A stretch of 64,000 bases of DNA from assembly GCA_023014365.1 (NCBI GenBank), contig JAEBUN010000012.1:868001-932000 (forward strand), given 5' to 3'. This DNA is from Lepiota brunneoincarnata (Eukaryota > Basidiomycota > Agaricomycetes > Agaricales > Agaricaceae). The notes under the pieces were generated by a model. It had not been told where the DNA came from. It made no database searches and worked only from the letters and a program-made list of their open reading frames with translations. A program made the translations under genes and the position numbers. The first letter of the stretch is position 1, and the number at the start of each line of letters is the position of its first letter. This document shows, one piece after another, positions 33,386 through 45,728 of this stretch.

Positions 33386-33712
33386 TGTTGATAGAAGTGA
33401 GCGTTGAAAAGTGAATATGCGAGCACAATAGACGAGTAAGAAGTGAGAGGGAGAACGAAGGAGATGAAACGAGACCTTGGGACATTTAAAAGACCCAATA
33501 AAGAGATAAAAATTTAAGCTATAGCGACAAGAAGTTGATCTATACATTTAAACTCGGTGACATGACATCATTCTGAAATAAGCTTAGCGAAAGTGCGCTA
33601 CCCTCGAAGCTGGTGAACGTTCTAGACCATAGAGCGCGTCAGAGAGACTCAGATACTGCGAATTTGAAGGAGATAATGACTGAGGACAGTCAGCAATTTG
33701 GTTAGGGGGAGA
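33386..33712. other. Upstream region of antisense gene 1 and polypurine tract
   Basis: Carries the presumed promoter of antisense gene 1 on the minus strand (TTTTAAATG and TTTATTGGG-like elements about 90-110 bp upstream of its ATG) and, at 33704-33712, the purine run AGGGGGAGA that ends directly at the 3' LTR and is the likely plus-strand primer. One TAAGCTTA at 33579. Confidence 0.55.
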
Positions 33713-35013
33713 TGATACGCCGATTTCACGCCTATACATGAATTCCGTACTCCGGAACGATTCTCTACATAGAATCATTGGCTATATCATTAAAGAACTC
33801 TATAGAGGATTGGTACTATATCCCGTAGTAGCCAGTTCGACCAAACTGAGGATATTCGAGCCTCGGAAGTGTTCAAACCAGCTCATTATCACTAAGCTTA
33901 GTGAACCAAGCTATCAGAACACTCTCCGGAGGGATTCAGGACTCTACGTAGCCTATCGAGTATACCCCGGTCGCATCAAGGGACCTTACGAGCAGTTTTC
34001 TGATGAACCCAAATGCGTTTGAACATAAAAGAATGTACCTAGCGGCTGTCGCAGGCGTATTACGTCTATAGCGAGTTCAATAATGATGACCGGACCACGG
34101 AACGGAACGTCCAACGTTCAGGAGGCAATACCCGATGCCCAAAACCCTAGAAACATCAAAGACTCCTAATTAACGAGTGCTTTGTGGGTCCCGGCACTTC
34201 GGCATTCTGCTTAACTGAGATTAATTACAACGGATCAAGGGATTGTCCATCCGCTATACATTCCGATCATAATTGATCCGGAAACTTAACGCGCTCGCGT
34301 GGACGCAGAATAATGCAGCCGAGCACGGAGCACGTCTGGCTGGATTGCCATTCATTAATCAGAGAAAAACCCATAACCCAGGGTGAGGTAGAAATGCTGC
34401 CGAACCTTCCAAAATGTTCTACAGTGCCTGTAACAATTAAGCTTATTGTTTTCTATTTCATATTTACTATCTCTCGTATGTATCTAAACAATATAAATAC
34501 GGTCGCACTTGTTCGTGGAGAGGAGAGAGGTCTCACCCCCGCTTCCACACGCAAGTCTGCGAGCCGTGATCAAGAACGGTTTCAGAGGGCTATTTAGTGT
34601 GCGTCGTTAAGTGTGATTTCTTCGGTCGTCGACCAACCCAGGGACAGAGACAGAGACCAGAGTTCAGAGTTTAGAGTTCCAGAGTGCTAGAGACAGAGAC
34701 AGAGACAGAGACCAGAGTTCAGAGACCAGAGACCAGAGACCAGAGACCCAGCGCTTTGAATTGACAGGGATTGTCCTTTCATTGTTGCACCGTACGGCTA
34801 AGATAACTTCAACGGCTGTTCGTTAACCTCTAAAAACACTACTCTCTTGAATTTCACTGTCAGAACGCACCCCCAGAACACCCTAAAAGATGAAACTGTT
34901 CATTATCTATCTCATTCCACTTGTATTAGCTTAAGCTTATCGAATAGCGGCTAAGCTTAGTGAAAACGAGCCCCCTATCTATATTAAAACCTACGAAAGT
35001 TTCTACCTTTTCA
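33713..35013 (+). mobile_element. 3' LTR of family T copy 1
   Basis: 1301 bp, about 98.8 percent identical to 20697-21997 by my count, with TAAGCTTA at 33893, 34438, 34932 and 34952. Followed by duplication ACGG. Confidence 0.95.
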
Positions 35014-35645
35014 ACGGGTGTGTTGAATGACCTGATTCAGGAAGTTGGTGGCTTCTACCAGTAGATGTGGTGGTGGCATTGGTGGCCGGAATGATGACGG
35101 GGGCACCTTGAATTCGGGTGCGGAGGGGTCTGGCTGAGGCGGGGCACTGCTCAGTGTTTGCAATAATGTGTCAAATATTGTTGTTTGTGGTTTCGTGTGT
35201 GAGGGATCGAGCTCTGCTTGGTATTCCTCATGGGCAGCAATACAGGCCAGGTACCATACTTGCAGGTTGATGTTGGTAAGGGTTTCTTTTGCAGTGCTTC
35301 TCATAATGGCCAGGGGCAATCTTTTGACAATATCGACATTGGTAGTGTAGGCATCCTGCCTTGATATGGCCATATCGACGGCAGCAATTGCAGCAAGTTC
35401 TGGTGTTGGGTAGGTGGTTGGTGGTAGTCCCAGTGGGGGCATCATTAGAAGCAGATATAACTTGTATAGCACTTGGTGGTTGGTTATTCGTATCCACCAT
35501 GGGAGGGTTGGAAGGTTGGGTGGCAGTCCCAATAGGTAGGACAGGGCGGTCCTGACTTCCACTTCCATTGCTTGTGCTTGGGATCGTACTCTCGAACAGG
35601 AATTTGGTGAGAGCGGTTGATAGCATGGCAGAAATGGTAGTGCAG
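35014..35645 (-). pseudogene. Middle part of the family S 3' reading frame, with zinc knuckles
   Basis: Minus strand, between two family T insertions. One frame has a CCHC knuckle (CNCCRRYGHIKAGC, CX2CX4HX4C when started at the preceding Cys) followed by a second Cys/His group (CRYCQKIAPGHYEKHC), a combination resembling a nucleic-acid-binding protein. Another frame is open for 185 codons and may be overlapping chance. The segment joins 36892-37172 upstream and 20696 downstream once the insertions are removed. Frame breaks are present. Confidence 0.6.
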
Positions 35646-36891
35646 TGATACGCCAATTTCACACCTATACATGAATTCTGTACTCTGGAACAATTCTCTA
35701 CATAGAATCATTGGCTATATCATTAAAGAACCCTATAGAGGATTGGTACTATGTCCCGTAGTAGCCAGTTCGACTGAACTGAGGATATTCGAGCCTTGGA
35801 AGTGTTCAAACCAGTTCATTATCACTAAGCTTAGTGAACCAAGCTATCAGAACACTCTCTGGAGGGATTCCAGACTTTACATAGCCTATCAAGTATACTC
35901 CAGTCGCATCAAGGGACCTTACAAGCAGTTTTCTGATGAACTCGGATTTGTTGGAACCTAAAGAATGTACATAGTGGCTGTCGCAGGGGTATTACGCCCA
36001 TAGCGAGCCCAATAATGATGACCAGACCACGGAACGGAACATCCAACGTTTGGGAGGCAACATCTGATGCCCAAAACCCTAGACATATCAAAGACTCATA
36101 ATTAACGAGTGCTTTGTGGGTCCCGGCACCTCAGCATACTGCCTGACTGAGATTAATTACAATGGATCAAGGGATTGTACATATGCCATACATTCCGATC
36201 ATAATTGATCCGGAGGCTTAACATGTTCACGTGGACGCAGAATAATGCAGATGAGCACAGAACACGTCTGGCTGGATTGCCATTCGTCAATCAGAGAAAA
36301 ACCCATAACCCAGGGCAAGGTAGAAATGCTGCTGAACCTTCCAAAATATTCTGCAGTACCTGTAACAATTAAGCTTATTGTTTTCTATTTCATATTTACT
36401 ATCTCTCACATGTATCTAAACAATATAAATATGGTCGCGCTTGTTCATGGAGAAGGAAGAGGTCTCACCCCCGCTTCCACATGCAAGTCTGCAAGCCTGT
36501 GATCAAGAATGGTTTCAGAGGACTATTTAGTGTGCGTTGTTAAGTGTGATTTCTTCAGTCATCGACCAACCCAGAGACAGAGACAGAGAACAGAGTTCAG
36601 AGGCCAGAGACCAGAGACTAGAGACCCCGTGCTTTGAATTGACAGGGATTGTCCTTTCACTGTTGCACCGTACGGCTAAGATAACTTCAACAGCTGTTCA
36701 TTAACCTCTAAAAACACTATTCTCTTGAATTTTGCTGTCAGAACGCACCCCCAGAATACCCTAAAAGACAAAACTGTTCATTATCTATCTCATACTACTT
36801 GTATTAACTTAAGCTTTTCGAATTTTGACTAAGCTTAGTGAGAACAAGCCATTTATCTATATAAAAACCCACAAACGTTTCCACCTTTTCA
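35646..36891 (+). mobile_element. Solo LTR of family T (1246 bp)
   Basis: Complete LTR ends (TGATACGCC...CTTTTCA) with a 4-bp duplication GCAG/GCGG (35642-35645 and 36892-36895; one CpG transition). It is more diverged than the other LTRs and lacks part of the AGACAG block. Three of four TAAGCTTA sites remain (35826, 36370, 36830). Confidence 0.9.
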
Positions 36892-37172
36892 GCGGTCCTG
36901 TTCCTCTGTTGCGCTAGAAAGAATAGTGGTGCATAGTTCTTGGAATTCTGTTGTTCGGTCGTAGACGAGACGCTTGTGATACAGAAGAGCAGTAAATGTC
37001 TTCCAGCAGGTGTCGACCAGGGGTACCATCGCTGGACTGTGTTTAAGACAGGTTCTGGTAATATGAAAGGGAACTTCATGTAAAAGGATGGATCATATTT
37101 TGGGTTGATTGGAGGGAAGGAAGGTATGCTGGATGATATAAGGACTGTTGGTCCTGTCTGGTTGGTTGTCAA
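36892..37172 (-). pseudogene. Start of the family S 3' reading frame after the chromodomain
   Basis: Minus-strand open frame (MTTNQTGPTVLISSS...) following the chromodomain frame stop at 37199; it runs into the T solo LTR and would continue at 35645. No domain recognised in this part. Confidence 0.5.
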
Positions 37173-37198
37173 CAGTATCAGCAGCAGGGCCAGGTTGG

Positions 37199-37525
37199 CT
37201 ATTTCCTGTGATGCGGTTCACCAGGGATATGATTCTTTCCCAGATGAGAAGGCGTCCATCGTTGTCTGGCTCTGGGAGGTCTGGAGTGGTTGCTCAAGTA
37301 TTGGGTGGTTGGGTCATTGGTGGGGTTGTCTAGTTTGTGGGCCCTTTTATATTCTTCAATGATTTCCTTGGCATTCTCCAGGTTTGCTTCTGGCTCCCAG
37401 GAGTCCTTGGTGGGAAGGTATCCTTTCCATCTGACTAGGAATTGGTATTTGTTCTGGAATCTTCTGTGGCGCAGTATTGACTCGACCTCATATTCTTCTT
37501 CTCCATTGACAAGGTCGGGGGGCGG
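37199..37525 (-). pseudogene. Chromodomain of the family S integrase
   Basis: Minus strand: EEEYEVESIL then KYQFLVRWKGYLPTKDSWEP and EIIEEYKR, a classical chromodomain with the aromatic positions Tyr, Trp and Trp in place. In chromoviruses this domain binds methylated histone H3 and steers integration toward heterochromatin. The T element at 37526 separates it from the integrase core at 51497 onward. Confidence 0.88.
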
Positions 37526-38826
37526 TGATACGCCGATTTCACGCCTATACATGAATTCTGTACTCCGGAACAATTCTCTACATAGAATCATTGGCTATAT
37601 CATTAAAGAACTCTATAGAGGATTGGTACTATATCCCGTAGTAGCCAGTTCGACCAAACTGAGGATATTCGAGCCTCGGAAGTGTTCAAACCAGCTCATT
37701 ATCACTAAGCTTAGTGAACCAAGCTATCAGAACACTCTCCGGAGGGATTCAGGACTCTACATAGCCTATCGAGTATACCCCGGTCGCATCAAGGGACCTT
37801 ACGAGCAGTTTTCTGATGAACCCGAATGCGTTTGAACATAAAAGAATGTACCTAGCGGCTGTCGCAGGCGTATTACGTCTATAGCAAGTTCAATAATGAT
37901 GACCAGACCACGGAACGGAACGTCCAATGTTCGGGAGGCAATACCCGATGCCCAAAACCCTAGAAATATCAAAGACTCCTAATTAACGAGTGCTTTGGGG
38001 GTCCCAGCACTTCGGCATACTACTTAACTGAGATTAATTACAACGGATCAAGGAATTGTCCATCCGCTATACATTCCGATCATAATTGATCCGGAAACTT
38101 AACGCGCTCGTGTGGACGCAGAATAATGCAGACGAGCACGGAACACGTCTGGCTGGATTGCCATTCATTAATCAGAGAAAAACCCATAACCCAGGGTGAG
38201 GTAGAAATGCTGCCGAACCTTCCAAAATGTTCTACAGTGCCTGTAACAATTAAGCTTATTGTTTTCTATTTCATATTTACTATCTCTCGTATGTATCCAA
38301 ACAATATAAATACGGTCGCACTTGTTCGTGGAGAAGCAAGAGGTCTCACCCCCGCTTCCACACGCAAGTCTGCGAGCCGTGATCAAGAACAGTTTCAGAG
38401 GGCTATTTAGTGTGCATCGTTAAGTGTGATTTCTTCGGTTGTTGACCAACCCAGAGACAGAGACAGAGACCAGAGTTCAGAGTTTAGAGTTCCAGAGTGC
38501 TAGAGACAGAGACAGAGACAGAGACCAGAGTTCAGAGACCAGAGACCAGAGACCAGAGACCCAGCACTTTGAATTGACAGGGATTGTCCTTTCATTGTTG
38601 CACCGTACGGCTAAGATAACTTCAACGGCTGTTTGTTAACCTCTAAAAACACTACTCTCTTGAATTTCGCTGTCAGAACGCACCCCCAGAACACCCTAAA
38701 AGACGAAACTGTTCATTATCTATCTCATTCCACTTGTATTAGCTTAAGCTTATCGAATTGCGGCTAAGCTTAGTGAAAACAAGCCCACTATCTATATTAA
38801 AACCTACGAAAGTTTCTACCTTTTCA
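37526..38826 (+). mobile_element. 5' LTR of family T copy 2
   Basis: 1301 bp; about 17 differences from its partner at 50196-51496 by my count, most at CpG. TAAGCTTA at 37706, 38251, 38745 and 38765. A putative primer-binding site follows at 38829. Confidence 0.95.
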
Positions 38827-39391
38827 TCTGGAGCCCACTGCGAGGGGGGTTTTCAGTTGAATTTCACGAGACAAACACCAAAAGACTTGGACACTGGCCT
38901 GCCTTTCACCTGCGAAGCAGAAAAAGGTTCAAGCAAAGACCATAAAATCACCCAAAACGTCCTTCGAGAACAGTCTCAGGAAGGTCAACCCCCCAAAACA
39001 GAGAACTACTCGGAATTCCAATCGTCCAGAAGGTTCTGAAGGCCTCATCGCCACTAGTACCTCTCGAAAGCGAAAAGATCCCGTTAACTCTTTAGCTGCG
39101 AACACAGCGAGTGGTTCAGCAGTTGCAGTATCGAGAGAAGTCGCACCGCCGACCTCTACTGCTCCCAGAATTACTATAAGGCTTCCAGCCTCAGCTCACA
39201 ACATAGCGCATATTCTGCACACTGAAAGCCAGGATGGTCAGACCGTTCCTACACTAAGCTTAGCATTTACAAACCAAAACTCGTTTCATACGAACCCTCC
39301 TGGTGCCTCTACGGTACCACAGATATCACAGTCAACTCCGACTGTACAGACAAACCAAACTACGCCGTCTACGACGACTACAGCTAGAAAA
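38827..39391 (+). other. Leader of family T copy 2
   Basis: Priming site at 38829-38846, then the stretch that is open in the gag frame from about 38885 to the ATG at 39392. TAAGCTTA at 39255. Confidence 0.5.
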
Positions 39392-40873
39392 ATGGGACAC
39401 GAGCGTATGCCAATTCCCTTTAGCAATAATGCTCCCAGATGGGATGCATCAAAACCACAGACATTGAGAAATTATCTCTGGACGCTTGAACGGCTCTTCA
39501 CGATAACAAAGACGACGGACGATGCAGAAAGGATAAATTGGGCAGTGTCATATGTGGACCAGGATATCCGTGAAGAGTGGATGAGTTTTGCAGAGTTCCC
39601 AGCAGGAAGCTGGACAGGCTTCGTAGAGAGATTGAAGAAAGAGTATCCCGAGACTGTGGCAGCTGAGCAGGGCTCAGTGCGACGATTGAGGGAACTCTGC
39701 ACAGAGAGTAGAGGCATTGCGATGAATGAGGAGCATAGAGTCTTGGACTTCAAAAGGTGATTCATTCTAGAAGCAGAGAAGTGCCTGAAGTCGCCGGCGG
39801 TAGTCTCGAACCGAGAGCTAGTCGAGTTATTTATGAGCGCACTGGACTCCATGTTCCAGGACGTACTCAATGCGAGATTAGCGATCACTGGGGCGTATAG
39901 AACCGCGAGCGATGGGTCGGCACTAACTGCGAAGGATTTACGCGAAGAGGACCCCTATGATTGGAGGATCGTCGTGGATAAAGCCATCGAAATTTCGATT
40001 GGCAAAACACTTATGCGATCCCTTCATCAGGATTCAAGGCTGGTGAACTCGGCATCAATGAGCCATCCACCTGCGACGTCCGGAACAGGGACTTATGACC
40101 CTGTAGTAAAGCGAGAGCTGCAAAGCTTAAAACAGAAGTTTCAGGATGAAGTCTCGCAGATGGCAGGCGGTCTCACTGAGCTTAAGGACCTCATGAATAT
40201 CCAAGGGCATACTTTAAAATCATACTTAGAGAGTTTGGCGAAAGAAGGACATAATTATGCCGGTTATAATCACGCTCAGAGGAATACCGGAAGTGGGTTG
40301 GGAGGGTCGCTTTCCAACTGCAAGTGTTTCTACTGCTGGTTATTAGGGCATAGTTGGTTATTCTGCCCGGACATGGAGGCAGATAAACAAGCTGGCCGAA
40401 TTAGAGTCGAAGGGAACAAAATATATATGGGAGATGGCTCGAGTATCCCTCGAGGAGAAGGGCCTATTAAAGAGAAAGTGGCAAAGTACTATGCGACAAA
40501 GGGACAACTCTTCGTTCAGATACCAGAACTGCTGGAGGTTGAGCCTGAGTTACCGCAAGTGCCAATGTCAGCGGTGTTTGCACAGAGAGCGTTCCCGAGG
40601 TCAGAAAACCAAAGGTCACCAGCAGAAGAAGAAGTCCGCTGTCTGAAGCAGCGCATGGAAATGTTGGAGACAGTTGCCATCCACGCCGGGAGTGCCCCAA
40701 AGGTTAAGCTTATGACCAGAAAGGATGATAATGTTGAGATACAGTCTTTGGCCGAGCAATTGGCCCAGATACAGGCTAAGCTTAGTGGTTTGACGGATGG
40801 TACGCCCTCGGCAAGCCAGTATTTGGACACCAGGAGTGGCGCGAAGACTTGGAACTCAGAGTCGGGTTTCTAA
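39392..40873 (+). pseudogene. gag: gag, family T copy 2 (one nonsense codon)
   Basis: Same protein as the copy 1 gag without its frameshift. A CGA codon has become TGA at 39758-39760, ending the product after 122 residues; the remainder is open to TAA at 40871-40873 and includes the zinc knuckle CFYCWLLGHSWLFC (about 40327-40368). The slippery GGGTTTC at 40864-40870 is intact. Confidence 0.9.
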
Positions 40874-41982
40874 AGGGTTCGAGGAAGGAGCCGGCTCTGA
40901 AGAAGAAGGTCGCCTTCGCCAGAGGACAGACTCCTGAGGACGCGTCGGATTCCGAGCGATCAGAAGAATCAGAAAATGAGGAAATAGGGCAGACAACGGA
41001 GAAACCAATGCGTGCTGCAGCAGGAGAATTACCATATAGAAATGTGAAACCACTGCGCCTGGTCGTTGAGGTACCACCACTGCCTGTCAGAAGGATGGAA
41101 CCATCCAAGAAGGAGCCTGCGTATAAGCACCAGGCCCCTATAGAGAGGAATGTCGATGTTGAGGAAGTACTCAGCAGGGTATTGAAGCGAGAAGCCTCAG
41201 TATCACATGGAGAACTCTTGGCATTGTCACCGATATACAGGAATGCTTATAGAGAGCGCATTATGAGAAAACGGGTACCCACGAGTCAAAGCTTAATAGC
41301 AGGAGTAGGGCCCGGGGATGATGATACAGAAGATATAGAGATTAATAGTGGGCCAGTACAAGTCATGATAACGGAGTTGGCAGACGGCTCTCGGAAGTAT
41401 GATACGGTGCTCCGAGAAGGCTCGGCAACCCAAGCCTGGGTAGCTCAGGATCCAATCATGCAGTACTTGGAGTCACTGCCCCAAAGAGACAGGGGACGGC
41501 AAGTGTTTATTGCGAAAGAATGCGAGCCGTTGAGAGTAGTGCCAACTCTGATAAATGGGATTCGGCAGGAAGAGGCCTTGCTAGATAGCAGGTCACAGAT
41601 CGTCTCCATGAGTCAGGAAGCAGCGATTGCATGTCAAGTTTCTTGGGACCCAGATACTACGATAAATTTGCAGAGTGCGAATGGGCAGGTTGAAAAGACT
41701 TGTGGATTGGCAAAGAACGTAGGCTTTACCTGCAGGGGAGTCACAATCTATTTGCAAGTTCACATCGTTCGTAGCCCCGCGTATCGAGTACTCCTGGGAC
41801 GACCCTTTGATGTAATGATGGCTAGCAAAGTCAGGAATAGCACCAGTGGCAAGCAAACCTTGGTTATTACGGACCCAAATACCAGAGAAAGGGCTGTTTT
41901 ACCAACTTATGCTCGAGGAGAGTGTAATCCTCCTAAGCTTAGGGAAAACAGTCAAAATTTTCAAGAAACCTCGATGAGTTGA
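40849..41982 (+). CDS. pro: Retropepsin frame of family T copy 2, catalytic motif DSG changed to DSR
   Basis: Open for 377 codons in -1 relative to gag. The active-site Asp codon (41584-41586) and Ser remain, but the next codon is AGG (41590-41592) instead of GGG: Gly to Arg through a CpG-to-CpA change. The Gly of D-[ST]-G is required in retropepsins, so the enzyme is very probably dead although the frame is open. The AAATTTT heptamer at 41955-41961 precedes the pol overlap. Confidence 0.85.
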   Translation: MELRVGFLKGSRKEPALKKKVAFARGQTPEDASDSERSEESENEEIGQTTEKPMRAAAGELPYRNVKPLRLVVEVPPLPVRRMEPSKKEPAYKHQAPIERNVDVEEVLSRVLKREASVSHGELLALSPIYRNAYRERIMRKRVPTSQSLIAGVGPGDDDTEDIEINSGPVQVMITELADGSRKYDTVLREGSATQAWVAQDPIMQYLESLPQRDRGRQVFIAKECEPLRVVPTLINGIRQEEALLDSRSQIVSMSQEAAIACQVSWDPDTTINLQSANGQVEKTCGLAKNVGFTCRGVTIYLQVHIVRSPAYRVLLGRPFDVMMASKVRNSTSGKQTLVITDPNTRERAVLPTYARGECNPPKLRENSQNFQETSMS

Positions 41983-44900
41983 CTGAGGGACAAGGAGAGG
42001 TGGCTTGTATAATAGACTATGATGATGAGAAGGGCCTTGTCATCGCACAAACACTAAGCTTAGCAAAAGGAAGCTTCTCAGAGGCCGAGCTACAGCTAAT
42101 GTTCATTGACCGAGTTATACGCGATGAGGACTGCCCATAGGAAGATAAAGCAACGGTGTTATTGTGCCTAGGACGCATAGCCAACGCGCAGGGCACAAAG
42201 GACCAGGGAATAACTGTCTTCGAAACAGAAGAAGATGACAAAGATACGGTACAATGCCTGGCTGGGAAGAAATATAAACCAGTAGCCTTAAAAGTGAGGC
42301 CAGTGTTGGGTGATCTACTGGAGAGATTCAGGATAAAACGAGAAATAAAAGGGGACCCACTGGCAGAAATGCCTGAGCTTAGCATGCATCCTCCAGAGTT
42401 TGTCCCGACAGGCAGATATACGGAGGAGCGTAAGCTTAAGCTGGACGAAGCCCATGCAGGGGATTTCTTGTGGCCAGAGGAAAGAAAGCTGATGCACCAC
42501 ATCATGATGCTTCAAGAAAAGGCATTCGCCTGGACAGATGAGGAAAAGGGATGTTTTAGGGAAGATTTCTTCCCACCGATTGAGATACCAACAGTAGAAC
42601 ATACTCCGTGGGTTGAGAAGCCCATTCCAATTCCACCAGCGATCTATGATGAAGTTTGTGCCATTATAAAGAGAAAGATTAGTGCTGGTGTATACGAGCC
42701 GTCGAACTCATCCTATAGATCCAGATGGTTCTGTGTGGTGAAGAAAGATGGGAAAAGTTTGAGACTGGTACACAGCTTGGAACCGCTGAACAAAGTGACG
42801 ATAGCGCATTCAGGACTGCCGCCAGCAACGGAAGATTTGGCAATGCACTTCGCAGGCAGAGCTTGCGGAGGCATTCTGGATCTATATGTTGGCTATGACG
42901 AACGACTGTTAGCTGAGTCGTCTCGGGACTTAACAACGTTCCAGACGCCTTTTGGAGCGCTACGCTTAGTGACGTTACCCATGGGATGGACCAATTCAGT
43001 GCCTATATTTCATGAGGATGTAACAGCGATCCTGGCCAGTGAGATACCAGAATACACGATGCCGTACATAGATGATGTACCTATCAGAGGACCCAAAACT
43101 AGATATGAGTTGCCAGATGGCACGGAAGAGATGCTGAAAGAAAACCCAGGGATCCGACGATTTGTATGGGAACACATGCAGACGGTCAATAGGATTCTAC
43201 AGAGGATGAAATACGTAGGAGGAACCTTCTCTGGGCCCAAGACGACTATCTGCGCTGATGAAATCACCGTAGTGGGTTTTGAATGCTCTTATAAAGGACG
43301 GTTGCCTGCCACAGACACCATTGGGAAGATATTAAGATGGGGGGATTGCGAGAATGTCTCCGAGCTAAGGGGTTTTCTAGGAACAGCTATGCGCTGCAGG
43401 AATCATATCCCGAAGTTCATAGCCATTGCTGCACCTCTATACGAAAAGCTTAAGAAAGGGCAAGAGTTTGAATGGGGAGAAAATGAACGGAAAGCACAGC
43501 AGGAGCTGAAAGATGTGATTCAACGCTGTTTCCCGACCAGGAACCCCGAATTCCCGAGTAAACAACCCATAGTAGTAGCCGTGGATACCTCATGGAGGGT
43601 GGTGGGATACTACATATATCAGCGAGATGGAGAAGACGCTAAGCTTATACATTATGCGAAGTTTGGGTCAATATTATTGGACGAGAGACAGCAGAGGTAT
43701 TCTCAGCCCAAGCGAGAGCTATGTGGCTTAAGAATGGTGCTGGAACAGGAGAAATATTTGTTGTGGGGATCGAGAAATCTAGTAGTGGAAACAGACGCGA
43801 AGTTTCTCTTTGGGATGTTAAACAACCCAGGAAAACTCCCGAACGCTACTGTAAACCGTTGGGTGGACTTCATTAGATTGTTCCACTTCACGCTAGTACA
43901 CAAAGAAGGAAAGACATTTGGGCCGGATGGACTGTCCAGACGACGTTACTATCCCGGTGATGAGACAGCCCGTCGTTTCAACGACGGATCCGAGGACGAG
44001 GGAGAGGAGTTCGAGTTGATCAAAGAAGATCCGGGGGCTGCAGATCCGTTACCCTTGGAAGCCTTCTGTGATGAGATCGACAGTTGCTCTGGCTTCTACC
44101 AGGGTCTGGTGCGTGATGTGTATGATTTTGAGTATGAGCTGGATCAAGCTCGGGAAGAGTACTTGGATGAACAACAGGCTAAGCTTAGGGTTATAGAAGA
44201 CCCAGCCTGTCCAGAAAACCATCGACAAGTACTAAGCTTAATGACGGATGTCAGGCTAGTGCCAGATTTTGAAGAGGAAAAGTCGACCGAGATAGAGGAA
44301 GCATATGATGAGTCGCGCAGGACAGATACAGTGCGAATACAGGACAAAAGAATACCCAAAGTCAGGGAATACCTGAAAACAGGGGGCAGTAGCGCAGCTG
44401 AAGGCTTGGATGAGCTGGATTGGCGTAAGCTTAAGCATATGGTGGAGCATTTCTTCTTGGACGAAGAGGGGAGACTGTATAGGATGAGCCCTAGCGGTCA
44501 GCATCAGCTAGTAGTGGATAAGGAGCAACGTATGTATATGTTGCGAGCCAGCCACGACTTCCTAGGACACAGGGGAATATACGCAACCACTAAGCTTATA
44601 ACGCAGAGGTTCTGGTGGCCGGAAGTTGAAGGAGACGTAACTTGGTATGTGCAATCGTGCCATCTATGCCAGCAACGGCAAAAGGCGATCATCGAGACGC
44701 CGCCAATAGTAACGCCCATGCCGTCGATATTCCAAGTGCTACATGTGGACACACTACATATGACGCCAAGTTCTAATGGGTGTAGTTATATTGTGCATGG
44801 AAGGTGTGGACTGTCATCCTGGATGGAGGCAAAAGCTTTGAGAAAAGAGAATGCTAGTTCGATTGCGCAGTGGTTATTTGAAGATATCATTTGCCGATGG

Positions 44901-45728
44901 GGCTGTATAGTGAAGATTGTCACGGACAACGGTTCTCCATTTAAGAAAGCTGTTCGATGGCTGGAAGAAAAATATGGGATAAAAGGAGTAACGATATCTC
45001 CTTACAATTCCAAAGCGAACAGGATTATTGAAAGAGCCCACTGGGATGTGCGGCAAATGTTGTACAAAGCTACAGATGGAGATGTCAAAAAGTGGTATTG
45101 GCACCTACCGCACGTTATGTGGGCAGATCGGATAACCATTAGAAAAGGAATGGGGTGTTCCCCGTACTTTCTGGTAACCGGAGCGCACCCGACGCTACCT
45201 CTGGATGTCAAAGAGGCCACTTGGCTAGTACAACTACCAAATAAGTACTTAACCACGGCCGAGTTGATAGGATACCGAGCTCAGGCTTTGGCAAAACATG
45301 TTCAGCATGTTGAGGAGGTGCGTCAGCGTGTTTCAGACACTAAGCTTAGCAAGGCTTGGGAGATGGAACGACAAGCAGCGCATAAGATAAAAGATTATCG
45401 CTTTGGCCCGGGAGATTTAGTATTAGTGAGAAACACAGCTATAGAGAGCTCAGCAGACAGGAAGATGAAACCCAGGTATCTAGGACCCATGGTGGTCATA
45501 TCTAGATCGAAGGGAGGATCATATATCCTGGCAGAGTTGGATGGCTCTGTATGGCAGAATAAAGTGGCGGCGTTCAGAGTAATTCCCTACTTAGCCAGAA
45601 AACATATGCCGTTGCCGCTGGAGCTACAAGAGTTGTTAGATCTGTCGCCAGAGGGACTGAAGACCCTGGAGGAGACTACTGAGGATGAGCCTAGTGACAG
45701 ATGGGAGCCAGTAGAGTTGGAGGGATAG
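41979..45728 (+). pseudogene. pol: pol (RT, RNase H, integrase), family T copy 2, one early nonsense codon
   Basis: Apart from TAG at 42138-42140 (CAG in copy 1) the frame is open for 1190 codons from an internal ATG at 42156. RT YIDD at 43065-43076; RNase H block [14 protein letters not shown] near 43575; integrase HDFLGH...CHLC (44550-44670), HVDTLH (44742), TDNGSPF (44920), IIERAH (45026); GPY-like C-terminus and an acidic tail ending WEPVELEG. Gly beside the integrase Glu motif is Arg in this copy (KANR for KANG). The stop precedes all catalytic domains, so initiation at the internal ATG could still in principle make the whole RT-IN part. Confidence 0.9.

Larger units (their letters stand above)
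20697..35013 (+). mobile_element. Family T Gypsy retrotransposon, full-length copy 1 (14,317 bp)
   Basis: Two 1301-bp LTRs (20697-21997, 33713-35013) and the 4-bp target duplication ACGG (20693-20696 and 35014-35017). Inside: leader with priming site, gag, pro and pol in successive -1 frames, then two spliced genes on the opposite strand and a polypurine tract. A 339-bp solo LTR of another family at 31992-32330 accounts for the excess length over copy 2. Gag carries a 1-bp frameshift, pol a CGA-to-TGA stop and a late frameshift, so this copy is not autonomous. By my reading the LTRs differ at about 16 positions, mostly CpG/TpG. The element is inserted antisense to the host family S element. 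Confidence 0.95.
20697..35013. repeat. TAAGCTTA palindrome, 27 sites in family T copy 1
   Basis: Positions (first base): 20877, 21422, 21916, 21936, 22427, 23878, 23950, 25107, 25228, 25604, 26813, 27353, 27406, 27599, 27764, 28514, 28974, 29250, 29797, 29838, 30439, 32640, 33579, 33893, 34438, 34932, 34952. The flanks vary (consensus about YTAAGCTTAR). Sites lie in LTRs, leader, both coding strands, introns and intergenic sequence; in gag-pol they are used in at least two reading frames (AAG CTT as Lys-Leu, and CTA AGC TTA as Leu-Ser-Leu). Confidence 0.9.

Noticed and set aside
34313..34597. 94-codon ORFs in the T LTRs (33738-34022, 34313-34597, 38126-38410 and equivalents)
   Set aside because: Open in LTR sequence with no domain or continuity to other frames, and not in frame with gag; probably chance in stop-poor sequence.
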